DNA from: Psychromicrobium lacuslunae
Lineage (GTDB): Bacteria; Actinomycetota; Actinomycetes; Actinomycetales; Micrococcaceae
Direction of reading: 5' to 3'
Assembly: GCF_000950575.1 (NCBI RefSeq)
Contig: NZ_CP011005.1
Coordinates: 310,001 to 374,000, forward strand
DNA: 64,000 nt
Shown: one piece after another, positions 53,480-61,750 of the stretch
Layout of the letters: each line of letters starts with the position of its first letter
How positions within the stretch are numbered: the first letter of the stretch is position 1
The notes under the pieces: generated by a model
The model's database searches: none
Told to the model about the DNA's origin: nothing
The model's input: only the letters and a program-made list of their open reading frames with translations
Program-made: the position numbers and the translations under genes

Positions 53480-53933
53480 GGCCATTGCTCGCCTAGCCAG
53501 CGAGCCGATTAGTTTGGAAACCGCACTCCGCGAGGTGGAGGCGGCCGATTGTGGAGCGGTGGTCGGCTTCTCAGGGGTGGTGCGAGACCACGACGCTGGC
53601 AAGGGGGTGCTCTCGCTGAGCTACTCGGCGCACCCCAGTGCGGAACAAGTTCTGCAGAGTGTCCTGAGCGAGCTGCTCACCGAGTATGCTCCGTCGGACG
53701 TTGGCGAGGCTGCTGAGCAGCTAGTGGACGGCGGTAGCCTGCGCATCTGGGCGGCGCACCGGATTGGCGACTTACAGATTGGCGATCCAGCCTTGGTGTG
53801 TGCGGTCGCTGCCGCGCATCGCGGGCTGGCCTTTGAGGTCTGCAGTGCGTTGGTGGACCGAATCAAGGCCCGGGTGCCGATTTGGAAAGAGCAGTTCTTC
53901 AGCGATGGCAGCGTGGAATGGGTCGGGTTATAG
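53469..53933 (+). CDS. moaE: Molybdopterin synthase large subunit (MoaE)
   Basis: 154 residues from ATG 53469 ([15 protein letters not shown]), which lies inside the end of mogA; an upstream TTG at 53457 is less likely. MoaE transfers sulfur from MoaD to cyclic pyranopterin. The features are GFSGVVRDHDAGKGV, the RIWAAHRIGDLQIGD strand, the AHRGLAFEVCSALVDRIKA helix and the catalytic Lys in VPIWKEQFF. It closes the operon; its end overlaps the MFS gene on the other strand by six bases. Confidence 0.96.
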   Translation: MSIEAIARLASEPISLETALREVEAADCGAVVGFSGVVRDHDAGKGVLSLSYSAHPSAEQVLQSVLSELLTEYAPSDVGEAAEQLVDGGSLRIWAAHRIGDLQIGDPALVCAVAAAHRGLAFEVCSALVDRIKARVPIWKEQFFSDGSVEWVGL

Positions 53934-55232
53934 CGACGAGGCCGTTTCGTCGTTTACTGGTTCCTGAGGTCCATGTTGACCGGCTCGTCCGATCGCGGGC
54001 AGCGCTCGCCACAGCAGCGCCAAGATGAGGGCGTCGGCCACAAAAGCGAACCAGAACGGTGCGGTGATGCCGTACAGCCCGGCGAACACGCCGCCGATCC
54101 CAGTGCCGATGGCAATGCCACCCATCACGCCGAGCATGTAGACGCTGCCGACCCGGCCACGCATCTCGGTTGGCACCGCGCGGCCGCGAATTGTCATCGA
54201 GAGCGTTCCCCAAATCACCGCGTAAAAACCAAAGATGAGCATGAAAACGGCGGCAAACCAGCGATTGGAGGTGAGGGCGAAGGCGAGCATTAGCAAGGTC
54301 TCCAGACTGAGCCCGATCCGCATCAGAGTGGTGTAGGACATCCGTTTTTCTGCGGCGCTATAGATCGCGGTGCCGAGCACCCCGCCAATCGCCGAGAGCG
54401 CCATGAAAATGCCGTATTCCCAGTCCGTCAGACCGAGTATCTGATGGGCATAGAGCACTAACACGCCCCAGGCAGCTCCCCAGGTGATATTGAAAGTGAA
54501 GATCACGATGGCGAGGGTGCGGATGGCCGCATGCTGCCAGAGCCATTTGAGACCGGCACCGAGATCCCCAAACACCTGGCGACTCCGGGCCGTTAGGCTG
54601 CGCTGGGCGAGCGGCTTCTCACGGTTCTCCAGATGAGGGTTGGGGATCACTGTGCGAGCGATCAGAATCAGTGCGGAACCGAATAACACCGCATTGAAGG
54701 CGTAGGGAAGCCAGGAAGCGACAGCGAACAGCAGGCCGCCCAGGGCCGGTCCGGCTAGCTGATTGAGGACCTGATTTGAACCGATGAGCCGGGCGTTAGC
54801 CGCTCCCAAATGCTCTGAAGGAACGATGTCGGGGATTACCGATGACCAGGCATTGTCGCCGAAGGTTTCGCCGGTGCCCATGATGAAGAGCAAGAGGTAG
54901 AGCAGCCAAATATTCAACGTGCCGGTCAGCAGCATGACGCTCGCGCCGCTGAGCACCAGGAAGCGCACGCTCCCGGTGATCAGCATGACGTGCTTACGAG
55001 AGATCGAGTCGTTTACCACCCCAGCGAAAAGCCCAAAGAGCACCCACGGGACGGTCTGCATGAAGAGCGCTAAGGAAACCAGGAAGGGGTCTTTGGTGAG
55101 GAGCTGTACCAGTAGCGGACCGGCCGCGATCAGTACCCCGTCGCCGAGATTCGACAGGATTGAAGTCATCAGGACGCGCCGGAAGGTGCCGCCCAGTTTC
55201 TGAGGCGACAGCAGTTCCAGGGGCGAGTACAT
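53928..55232 (-). CDS. MFS transporter
   Basis: 434 residues from ATG 55232, chosen because AAGGAGTCCG stands just before it; the open frame reaches 55397. Twelve membrane segments are predicted, with the loop GVVNDSISRKHVMLITGSVR between segments 2 and 3 as the MFS motif A variant. The C-terminal half has GRAVPTEMRGRVGSVYMLGV. The pattern is that of MFS_3 efflux-like permeases (enterobactin or macrolide exporter relatives). The substrate is unknown. It diverges from dapB across a 220-base gap containing direct repeats. Confidence 0.92.
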   Translation of the reverse strand: MYSPLELLSPQKLGGTFRRVLMTSILSNLGDGVLIAAGPLLVQLLTKDPFLVSLALFMQTVPWVLFGLFAGVVNDSISRKHVMLITGSVRFLVLSGASVMLLTGTLNIWLLYLLLFIMGTGETFGDNAWSSVIPDIVPSEHLGAANARLIGSNQVLNQLAGPALGGLLFAVASWLPYAFNAVLFGSALILIARTVIPNPHLENREKPLAQRSLTARSRQVFGDLGAGLKWLWQHAAIRTLAIVIFTFNITWGAAWGVLVLYAHQILGLTDWEYGIFMALSAIGGVLGTAIYSAAEKRMSYTTLMRIGLSLETLLMLAFALTSNRWFAAVFMLIFGFYAVIWGTLSMTIRGRAVPTEMRGRVGSVYMLGVMGGIAIGTGIGGVFAGLYGITAPFWFAFVADALILALLWRALPAIGRAGQHGPQEPVNDETASSL

Positions 55233-55292
55233 CGGACTCCTTGTGATTCCTGACCTTTGATGCGCCGAGTCGACACCATCGACAACTCTATC

Positions 55293-55328
55293 TCCCTCCG
55301 CTCGCAGGCTCGCGGTGGGGTCTTCGGG
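55293..55328. repeat. 36-base direct repeat, copy 1
   Basis: The copies at 55293-55328 and 55402-55437 agree at 34 of 36 positions and contain CCGCTCGCAGGCTCGCGG. Both lie in the gap between the MFS gene and dapB; the second ends three bases before the dapB -10 hexamer. Confidence 0.85.
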
Positions 55329-55401
55329 CTGGGCCCATGTGACCAGGGCCCCGATGTGAGGGACGAACATTGGGAGGTCACAGGGATAGCGCCTCATGCC
55401 C

Positions 55402-55437
55402 TCCCTCCGCTCGCAGGCTCGCGGTGGGGCCCTCGGG
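55402..55437. repeat. 36-base direct repeat, copy 2
   Basis: Second copy of the repeat at 55293. It covers the region where a -35 element and activator contacts for dapB would be expected. Confidence 0.85.
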
Positions 55438-55440
55438 CAT

Positions 55441-55446
55441 TAGGCT
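55441..55446 (+). promoter_or_regulatory. -10 hexamer TAGGCT, leaderless start of dapB
   Basis: TAGGCT ends six bases before ATG 55453. No ribosome-binding site is visible between them. Confidence 0.5.
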
Positions 55447-55452
55447 TAGAAC

Positions 55453-56202
55453 ATGACGGAAAAGTTACGGGTTGCGGTGCTTGGTGCCCGGGGACGGATG
55501 GGGCAGGCCGCTGTTCAGGCGGTCGAACGAGCCGAAGACGTGGAACTGGTAGCAACTCTCGGTCGAGGAGACTCGCTCGAAACATTACTCGAGCGCCAGG
55601 TCCAGTTGATTATTGAACTGACCGTGCCGGACTCCTCCGAACGAAACGTTCGCTTTGCCGTCGAACATGACATTCATGCGGTGGTAGGCACCACAGGTTG
55701 GGACGCCACTAAGCAAGCCAAACTGCGCGAACTGCTTGAGCAGCATCCCGGAGTCGGCGTGCTGATCGCTCCGAACTTCGCGCTCGGCTCAGTGCTAGCC
55801 ACGAGCTTCGCGGCGAAGGCTGCCAAATATTTTCAATCGGTGGAAATCATCGAACTCCATCACCCGGATAAGGTTGACGCCCCTTCCGGCACCGCCTTGC
55901 GTACCGCCCAGCTGATCGCCGAAGCCCGAAAAGACCTACCAGCTGGCCCGGACGCTACCGAAAGGTCGCTTGACGGCGCACGCGGCAGCAGCGTCGAGGG
56001 CGTTCCGGTGCATTCAGTGCGGCTCGCCGGGCTCTATGCGCATCAAGAGGTGCTGCTCGGGTCCGCAGGGGAGCAGCTCACGCTGCGTCACGACTCCTTC
56101 GGCCAGGCTTCGTTCATGCCGGGTATTTTGATCGGGGTACGAACCGCCCCCAGCCGTCCCGGCCTAACCTTTGGCCTTGACGGTTATTTGGAGCTCGATT
56201 AA
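55453..56202 (+). CDS. dapB: 4-hydroxy-tetrahydrodipicolinate reductase
   Basis: A 249-residue DapB of the lysine/diaminopimelate pathway. The cofactor loop VLGARGRMGQAAV is at the N-terminus. The catalytic region EIIELHHPDKVDAPSGTA has the His pair and the Lys that bind tetrahydrodipicolinate. The C-terminal region ends with RPGLTFGLDGYL. Its stop overlaps the next start (TAATG). dapA lies about 1.4 kb downstream, with two other genes between. Confidence 0.97.
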   Translation: MTEKLRVAVLGARGRMGQAAVQAVERAEDVELVATLGRGDSLETLLERQVQLIIELTVPDSSERNVRFAVEHDIHAVVGTTGWDATKQAKLRELLEQHPGVGVLIAPNFALGSVLATSFAAKAAKYFQSVEIIELHHPDKVDAPSGTALRTAQLIAEARKDLPAGPDATERSLDGARGSSVEGVPVHSVRLAGLYAHQEVLLGSAGEQLTLRHDSFGQASFMPGILIGVRTAPSRPGLTFGLDGYLELD

Positions 56203-56717
56203 TGCGCACCAAAATCTGGGTGGGCCTAATTTGCCTGCTACTGCTTTTCTACTTAGTCGTTCTGGTGCAGCGCTCAATTCTGCTGCTCACCGATCCGAAT
56301 CCGGTGGCTAAGGCGCTTGGCGCCGCACTCATTGTGCTGCCTCCGATTGGTGCCTGGGCAATGATCAGGGAGCTGCTTTTCGGTGTGCGGATGGAGAAGC
56401 TGGCGGGCATCCTGGAGTCGGAGGGCGGTCTGCCGGTTGATGACTTACCGCGTAGTCCTGGCGGCAGGATCCTCCGGGAAGCAGCCGACGCGGAGTTCCT
56501 GAAATACCAGGCGGAGACCGAAGCCGCTCCTCAGGACTGGCGTTCCTGGTTCCGGCTTTCCTGCGCTTATGACGCGGCGGGCGACCGGAAGCGTGCCCGT
56601 TCTGCAATGCGGCAGTCGATTTCCCTCTCCCGAGGTAAAGGTTCGGAGCTAACCCCTTTCAACCGCCGGGAAGCCGAGCAGCAGGAGGGTAAACCTAACG
56701 GTGCAAACGGCGACTAA
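56202..56717 (+). CDS. Membrane protein with short TPR-like C-terminus
   Basis: A 171-residue protein. Two membrane segments at about residues 5-23 and 36-58 are followed by a soluble C-terminal part with a helix pair RSWFRLSCAYDAAGDRKRAR resembling one tetratricopeptide unit. The end is polar (KPNGANGD). I recognise no named function. It starts on the dapB stop codon and overlaps the next gene by 17 bases, so all three are co-transcribed. Confidence 0.82.
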   Translation: MRTKIWVGLICLLLLFYLVVLVQRSILLLTDPNPVAKALGAALIVLPPIGAWAMIRELLFGVRMEKLAGILESEGGLPVDDLPRSPGGRILREAADAEFLKYQAETEAAPQDWRSWFRLSCAYDAAGDRKRARSAMRQSISLSRGKGSELTPFNRREAEQQEGKPNGANGD

Positions 56718-57507
56718 CCCCACCGACGGGGTCAGCCTGGTTTGGCAGGATCAGGGCAATCCGGACGGTGACCCATTGCTGCTGGTCCATGGCAGTGCGC
56801 TCTCTAAAGCAGTTTGGCGAGGCATGGGCTACGTCAAGGCGCTTGGTGAGCGGTACCGGCTGATCAGTATGGATCTGCGCGGTCACGGGCGCAGCGAGAA
56901 GCCGCATCAGCAAAGCGCCTACACGATGGACCGGGTACTACTTGATGTGCAGGCTGTGCTGGATGCTGCTGGAATAACCGCGGCACACTACTTTGGCTAT
57001 TCCTTCGGAGCCCGGATCGGGTTCAGCTTAGGGGCAGCGGTACCGGATCGAATGCTTTCATTTATCTCAGCGGCGGGAACCTACCGAATTGCCGCTGGAT
57101 CGATTGCTGAGCTGTTCTTCGCTGACTACGATGCAGCGCTGGCCAAACACGGCATGCAGGGCTTCCTGGACGGCTGGCAGGAACGAATTGGTCATCAGGT
57201 TGATCCGGTGACTCGAATGGCGTTCTTAGCCAATGACGCGGAGGCGCTGCGTGCCTATTTTGCGCAGACCGAGGAGGCGGAAGGAATTTCCGAAACGCAG
57301 TTGCGGCAGTTTCAGATTCCGACCTTGCTGCTGGCGGGGTCGCTAGACGCTCGACGGCTCGCGGATTCCCGCCGGGCCGCCGAAGTGATGCCCGATGCGG
57401 AACTGCTTGAGCTGCCCGATCGCGATCACGGCGACACCTTGTTTCCTCCGGCTCCGGTGCTGGCCGCGGTCGAACCCTTTCTGGCCCGGCACAGCCACCC
57501 AGACTGA
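56701..57507 (+). CDS. Alpha/beta hydrolase
   Basis: A 268-residue alpha/beta-hydrolase. The triad looks complete: nucleophile Ser in FGYSFGARIG (near residue 102), Asp in LLAGSLDARRL and His in LPDRDHGDT. The oxyanion region is LLVHGSALSKAVW. GTG 56701 lies inside the previous gene. The substrate cannot be inferred; it sits between dapB and dapA without an obvious role in lysine synthesis. Confidence 0.9.
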   Translation: MQTATNPTDGVSLVWQDQGNPDGDPLLLVHGSALSKAVWRGMGYVKALGERYRLISMDLRGHGRSEKPHQQSAYTMDRVLLDVQAVLDAAGITAAHYFGYSFGARIGFSLGAAVPDRMLSFISAAGTYRIAAGSIAELFFADYDAALAKHGMQGFLDGWQERIGHQVDPVTRMAFLANDAEALRAYFAQTEEAEGISETQLRQFQIPTLLLAGSLDARRLADSRRAAEVMPDAELLELPDRDHGDTLFPPAPVLAAVEPFLARHSHPD

Positions 57508-57566
57508 GTTGAGCGCAAAAGTCTTCCCGCTGGGCCGCTCGGTTCACCTTTCTCGCCTTGAGCGGG

Positions 57567-57572
57567 TAACGT
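57567..57572 (+). promoter_or_regulatory. -10 hexamer TAACGT upstream of dapA
   Basis: TAACGT ends seven bases before ATG 57580, consistent with a leaderless dapA transcript separate from the dapB unit. Confidence 0.4.
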
Positions 57573-57579
57573 TTTAGCC

Positions 57580-58497
57580 ATGGCTATTCAGACACGCTAC
57601 CCTTTCGGCACCCTGCTGACCGCCATGGTCACCCCTTTTGACGCCGATGGTGCGGTGGACTATCAGCGGGCCGCCGAATTGGCGAGCAAGCTAGTTGACG
57701 ATGGCTGTGACGGGCTGGTGGTAACCGGCACAACGGGTGAAACCTCAACGCTGACCGATGAAGAAAATCTCGGCATGTTCCAGGCCGTCAAAGACGCGGT
57801 GGGCGACCGTGCGGCGATCATCGTCGGCACCGGGACCAATGACACCCGGCACTCGATCTCGCTTTCGCAGCGCGCGGCAAAGCTCGGCGTAGATGGCCTG
57901 CTGATCGTCACGCCCTACTACAACAAACCGAGCCAGTCAGGGGTGCAAGCGCACTTCGAGGCTATCGCCTCTTCCACCGAGCTGCCGGTAATGGTCTATG
58001 ACATCCCCGGTCGCAGTAGCGTGCCGATCACTGCTGAAACTCTGATCCGGCTGGCTGATCATCCGAATATCATTGCGCTCAAAGACGCCAAGGCCGACTT
58101 CGCCGCCACCACCCGAGTGGTAGCGAATACCGATTTGCATCTTTATTCGGGCGATGACGGACTGATTCTGCCCTGGTTGGCCCTCGGTGCCGTTGGCTTG
58201 GTAGGGGTCACCACTCACGTCGCTACGGCTAAGTTCCGTCAGCTCGTTGACGCGGGGCTGGCCGGCGATTTCGCTACCGCTCGGGCCTTGCACCTGGAGC
58301 TGGACCCGGTGGTGCGTGCCGTGATGACCCGAGTGCAGGGCGCAGTAGCCGCAAAACAGATTTTGAAGTGGCAGGGAGTCCTGCCGAACTCAGTGGTCAG
58401 ATTGCCACTGGTAGAACCAAGCAGCGCGGAGCTCGCCACGATTAACGCCGACCTCGACGAGGTTGGCTTCGATCTGGGGATCGCCGTGCGTCAATAA
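57580..58497 (+). CDS. dapA: 4-hydroxy-tetrahydrodipicolinate synthase
   Basis: A 305-residue DapA that condenses pyruvate with aspartate semialdehyde. The TIM-barrel aldolase features are GLVVTGTTGETSTLTDEEN, the Tyr in VMVYDIPGRSSVPI and the Schiff-base Lys in NIIALKDAKAD. Length is typical. It is followed 20 bases later by the RNase J gene, an order common in Actinobacteria. Confidence 0.97.
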   Translation: MAIQTRYPFGTLLTAMVTPFDADGAVDYQRAAELASKLVDDGCDGLVVTGTTGETSTLTDEENLGMFQAVKDAVGDRAAIIVGTGTNDTRHSISLSQRAAKLGVDGLLIVTPYYNKPSQSGVQAHFEAIASSTELPVMVYDIPGRSSVPITAETLIRLADHPNIIALKDAKADFAATTRVVANTDLHLYSGDDGLILPWLALGAVGLVGVTTHVATAKFRQLVDAGLAGDFATARALHLELDPVVRAVMTRVQGAVAAKQILKWQGVLPNSVVRLPLVEPSSAELATINADLDEVGFDLGIAVRQ

Positions 58498-58517
58498 GCT
58501 GATATGAAAGAGACAGT

Positions 58518-60209
58518 ATGACCCAAGTAGCCCAACCTGGCCTGCGCACCCCGCCCAAACTCTCACCGGGAACATTGCGGGTTGTCCCACTCGGTGGTTT
58601 GGGGGAAATCGGCCGAAATATGGCCGTATTCGAAATTGACGGCAAACTGCTGATCGTGGACTGCGGGGTGCTTTTCCCCGAGGAGACCCAACCCGGCGTC
58701 GACCTGATCTTGCCTGACTTCTCCTATATCGAAGATCGCCTGGACGATGTGGTGGCAGTGGTGCTCACCCACGGGCACGAAGATCACATTGGTGCGGTGC
58801 CTTATTTGCTCCGGCTACGGCAGGACATTCCGCTGATCGGTTCTCAGCTGACCCTGGCGCTGATCGAGGCGAAGCTTCAGGAACATCGGATCAAGCCCTA
58901 CACCATGGCGGTCAAGGAAGGCCAAGTCGAGCAACTTGGGCCCTTCGAATGCGAGTTCGTTGCTGTTAACCACTCGATCCCGGACGCTCTTGCGGTGTTC
59001 ATCCGCACTGCCGGCGGGAACGTGTTGCATACCGGTGACTTCAAAATGGATCAGCTTCCGCTAGATGGGCGGATCACCGATTTGCGGGCCTTTTCCCGAT
59101 TGGGTGAAGAAGGCGTTGATTTGTTCATGGTGGATTCCACGAACGCCGATGTGCCCGGCTTCACCACCGCGGAGCGAGAGATCGGTCCGATTCTGGATCG
59201 TTTGTTTGGCCAGGCTGAGAAACGCATTATCGTCGCCTCATTCTCCTCGCATGTGCACCGGGTTCAGCAGGTGTTGAACGCCGCAGCCTTGCACGGTCGC
59301 AAGGTCGCCTTCGTGGGTCGCTCCATGGTGCGGAATATGGGTATTGCCGCGCAATTGGGCTATCTTGACGTGCCGCCTAATATTCTGGTCGATCTCAAGA
59401 ATGTGGATAATCTGCCGGATAGCCAGGTGGTGCTGATGAGCACCGGCTCGCAAGGTGAACCGATGGCAGCACTATCCCGGATGGCCAACGGTGATCACCG
59501 GGTTCAGGTCGGTCAGGGCGACACCGTGATCCTGGCCTCATCACTCATTCCCGGTAATGAGAACGCGGTATTCCGGGTTATTAATGGTCTGCTCAAGCTC
59601 GGTGCCGAGGTGATCCACAAGGGCAACGCCAAGGTGCATGTCTCCGGCCACGCCGCCGCTGGAGAGCTGCTCTATTGCTACAACATCTTGAAGCCGAAGA
59701 ATGTGATGCCGGTGCACGGCGAGACCAGGCATCTGATTGCCAATGGTCGGATTGCACAGAGCAGCGGAGTGCCCGCTGAAAACGTACTGCTGACCGACGG
59801 CGGCACCGTGGTCGATCTGGTGAACCACCAGGCCAAGATCGTTGGTCAGGTGGAGTGCGGCTTTGTCTATGTGGACGGCAGCAGCATTGGTGAAGTGACC
59901 GAAACGGATCTCAAGGACCGCCGAGTGCTCGGTGATGAGGGCTTCATCTCCATCGTGACGGTGGTGAACCGTACCACCGGCAAGATTGTCTCCGGCCCTG
60001 AGATTCATGCCCGCGGGGTAGCCGAGGATGACTCGGTGTTCGACGAAATCATTCCGAAAATCAACGCCGCCCTTGAAGAGGCGGTGACGGCCAGCAAGGA
60101 TCACACCAACTACCAGTTGCAACAGGTGGTTCGCCGGGTGATCGGCACCTGGGTGAACCGTCGGTTGCGGCGGCGGCCGATGATCGTCCCGGTGGTCTTG
60201 GAGGCCTAA
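58518..60209 (+). CDS. rnj: Ribonuclease J
   Basis: A 563-residue metallo-beta-lactamase/beta-CASP nuclease, which in this family has endonuclease and 5'-3' exonuclease activity and takes part in rRNA and mRNA processing. The zinc motif VVLTHGHEDHIGAVPYLL (HxHxDH), the HTGDFKMD Asp, the beta-CASP motifs VDSTNADVPG, and VSGHAAAGELLY are present. The C-terminal domain ends in RRRPMIVPVVLEA. ATG 58518 follows AAAGAGAC. It is the usual neighbour of dapA. Confidence 0.97.
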   Translation: MTQVAQPGLRTPPKLSPGTLRVVPLGGLGEIGRNMAVFEIDGKLLIVDCGVLFPEETQPGVDLILPDFSYIEDRLDDVVAVVLTHGHEDHIGAVPYLLRLRQDIPLIGSQLTLALIEAKLQEHRIKPYTMAVKEGQVEQLGPFECEFVAVNHSIPDALAVFIRTAGGNVLHTGDFKMDQLPLDGRITDLRAFSRLGEEGVDLFMVDSTNADVPGFTTAEREIGPILDRLFGQAEKRIIVASFSSHVHRVQQVLNAAALHGRKVAFVGRSMVRNMGIAAQLGYLDVPPNILVDLKNVDNLPDSQVVLMSTGSQGEPMAALSRMANGDHRVQVGQGDTVILASSLIPGNENAVFRVINGLLKLGAEVIHKGNAKVHVSGHAAAGELLYCYNILKPKNVMPVHGETRHLIANGRIAQSSGVPAENVLLTDGGTVVDLVNHQAKIVGQVECGFVYVDGSSIGEVTETDLKDRRVLGDEGFISIVTVVNRTTGKIVSGPEIHARGVAEDDSVFDEIIPKINAALEEAVTASKDHTNYQLQQVVRRVIGTWVNRRLRRRPMIVPVVLEA

Positions 60210-60237
60210 GCAGGGCGGAATTCGAACGCGATAGTTG

Positions 60238-60289
60238 AATGACTTCGGGATAGCCCAGCAGTGGGTCAACGGACTATCCCGAAGTCATT
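60238..60289. repeat. Inverted repeat after RNase J gene (family B, copy 1)
   Basis: Perfect 16-base arms, 60238-60253 and 60274-60289 (AATGACTTCGGGATAG and complement), enclose a 20-base loop that contains CCCA-TGGG. The same 16-20-16 layout recurs at 61507-61558. Confidence 0.85.
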
Positions 60290-60387
60290 TCGCTATTTTG
60301 GTGGCTTGCCCTGATGGCTTGGTAGCCAGAAGCCTCCGGCGGACAGTAGCTGTCCGCAATGGCCTGAGTACGTTGCAGGAAAAATTC

Positions 60388-60393
60388 TAGGCT
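60388..60393 (+). promoter_or_regulatory. -10 hexamer TAGGCT, leaderless start of the epoxide hydrolase
   Basis: TAGGCT ends six bases before ATG 60400; no ribosome-binding site lies between. Confidence 0.5.
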
Positions 60394-60399
60394 GGGTAA

Positions 60400-61491
60400 A
60401 TGGAGAAATTCACGCTGAGCGTACCCATTGCCGAAATCGAGGATTTACGAGCCCGGCTCGCTCAGACGAGGCTGCCACGGGTCACTGCTATGTCCGGCTG
60501 GCAAGCCGGTGTCGATCTCGAGTATCTGGCTGAACTCGTTACCTACTGGCGGGAAGGCTACGATTGGCGCGCCACCGAACGTCGGCTCAACAACCTTCCG
60601 CAATACACCGTCGAATTGCAGGGTGGTCTGCTGCATTTCGTGCAGCTACGCTCGGCTAACCCGGACGCCCAGGCCGTTATCTTGCTACACGGTTGGCCAT
60701 ATTCTTACCTGGAATTGCTCCCACTGGCGCAGGAATTGAAAGACTTTCACGTTGTGGTGCCTTCTTTGCCGGGGTACGGATTTTCCGAACCTCCACGGGC
60801 CGCGGAATGGTCTGACTCCGTTGTTGGTGCCATGTTATTAGAACTGATGACACAGCATCTCGGTTATTCTCGATTCCTGACCTACGGAGAAGACGTTGGT
60901 ACCGGCCCCAGTGAATGGTTGGCGGCTGAACACCCCGAGACAGTGAGTGGTCTTTTCACCACCCACGCGCCGCTGCCGAGTACGGCTAGATTGACTGACC
61001 TATCAGCGGAGGAACAACAGTTCAGATCTGAATTGGCTGCCCGTTGGGAGGGCGAGAAGGGCTATAGCGAGGAACAGAGCACAAAGCCCACGACCCTTGC
61101 CATTGGCTTGAACGACTCCCCAGCCGGTCTGCTTGCTTGGATCGTCGAAAAGTTTCATGGTTGGCGAGGGACTGCAGTTGACCTTCAGGATGACTGGAGT
61201 AGGGACGAGATTCTGGATTGCGTCAGCCTCTATTGGTTTAGCCAGAGCATCGGCACCTCCTTCCTGCCGTATTTCGACCAACACCGTAGTGCGGAAATCC
61301 CGCTGATTACGGTGCCGGTAGGTGCGCTCATTCAATACGGTGAGCGTGGTTTTCCGAAGAGCTATGCGGCGCGGACTTGCACTGATATTAGATTTTGGCG
61401 AGCGCTTTCCAACGGTGGCCATTTTGCCGCTAAGCAACGTCCCGCTGAGGTCGCCGCGGGCTTGCGGGAATTTGTGGGGACCCTAGGCTAG
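60400..61491 (+). CDS. Epoxide hydrolase (EHN type)
   Basis: A 363-residue protein with the N-terminal epoxide-hydrolase domain (IAEIEDLRARLAQTRLP, then WREGYDWRATERRLN) and an alpha/beta-hydrolase core. The oxyanion motif is LLHGWPYSYLE. The nucleophile Asp should be the one in TYGEDVGTGPSEWLA, where GGDWG is usual, so the elbow is atypical. The His is in SNGGHFAAKQ. It probably opens epoxides of small organic compounds; the substrate is unknown. It stands alone between two copies of a hairpin repeat. Confidence 0.88.
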   Translation: MEKFTLSVPIAEIEDLRARLAQTRLPRVTAMSGWQAGVDLEYLAELVTYWREGYDWRATERRLNNLPQYTVELQGGLLHFVQLRSANPDAQAVILLHGWPYSYLELLPLAQELKDFHVVVPSLPGYGFSEPPRAAEWSDSVVGAMLLELMTQHLGYSRFLTYGEDVGTGPSEWLAAEHPETVSGLFTTHAPLPSTARLTDLSAEEQQFRSELAARWEGEKGYSEEQSTKPTTLAIGLNDSPAGLLAWIVEKFHGWRGTAVDLQDDWSRDEILDCVSLYWFSQSIGTSFLPYFDQHRSAEIPLITVPVGALIQYGERGFPKSYAARTCTDIRFWRALSNGGHFAAKQRPAEVAAGLREFVGTLG

Positions 61492-61506
61492 GCGTCAGCG
61501 AGAGCT

Positions 61507-61558
61507 CAATGGCTCTGGGATAGTTCAAGGACGTGTCGAAGCACTATCGTGAAGTCAA
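61507..61558. repeat. Decayed inverted repeat (family B, copy 2)
   Basis: The arms 61507-61522 and 61543-61558 and the 20-base loop have the same sizes as the element at 60238-60289, and both arms still resemble it (GGGATAG on the left, CTATC and GAAGTCA on the right). Pairing is imperfect, so it looks like a degraded copy. Confidence 0.6.
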
Positions 61559-61665
61559 TGCATCATCGTGGACCAGCATGCCGGGCACGCAGATCAGTAA
61601 CCGAACAAGAGAAATCGTTTTCCCGAGGAAAAGTGCAGGAATCTCTGTCGGTTCGGGGGCAGCCC

Positions 61666-61694
61666 TTGACTTGCCATCTGAGCTGTCATAGCGT
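61666..61694 (+). promoter_or_regulatory. Promoter of the sugar locus
   Basis: TTGACT (61666-61671) and TAGCGT (61689-61694) are 17 bases apart. The expected transcription start falls in the LacI-type operator just downstream. Confidence 0.5.
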
Positions 61695-61698
61695 TTCT

Positions 61699-61710
61699 GT
61701 AAACGATTAC
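61699..61710. promoter_or_regulatory. LacI-family operator
   Basis: GTAAACGATTAC is an imperfect palindrome with a central CG, the form bound by LacI/GalR repressors. It overlaps the probable transcription start, where bound repressor would block initiation. Confidence 0.6.
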
Positions 61711-61750
61711 CGAACTGATTTAACGAATCCCAGTGAAGAAAAGGTAAGCA

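Noticed and set aside
60210-60399. Insertion sequence end at the 60238 inverted repeat
   Set aside because: No transposase or target duplication is visible; it is reported only as a repeat.
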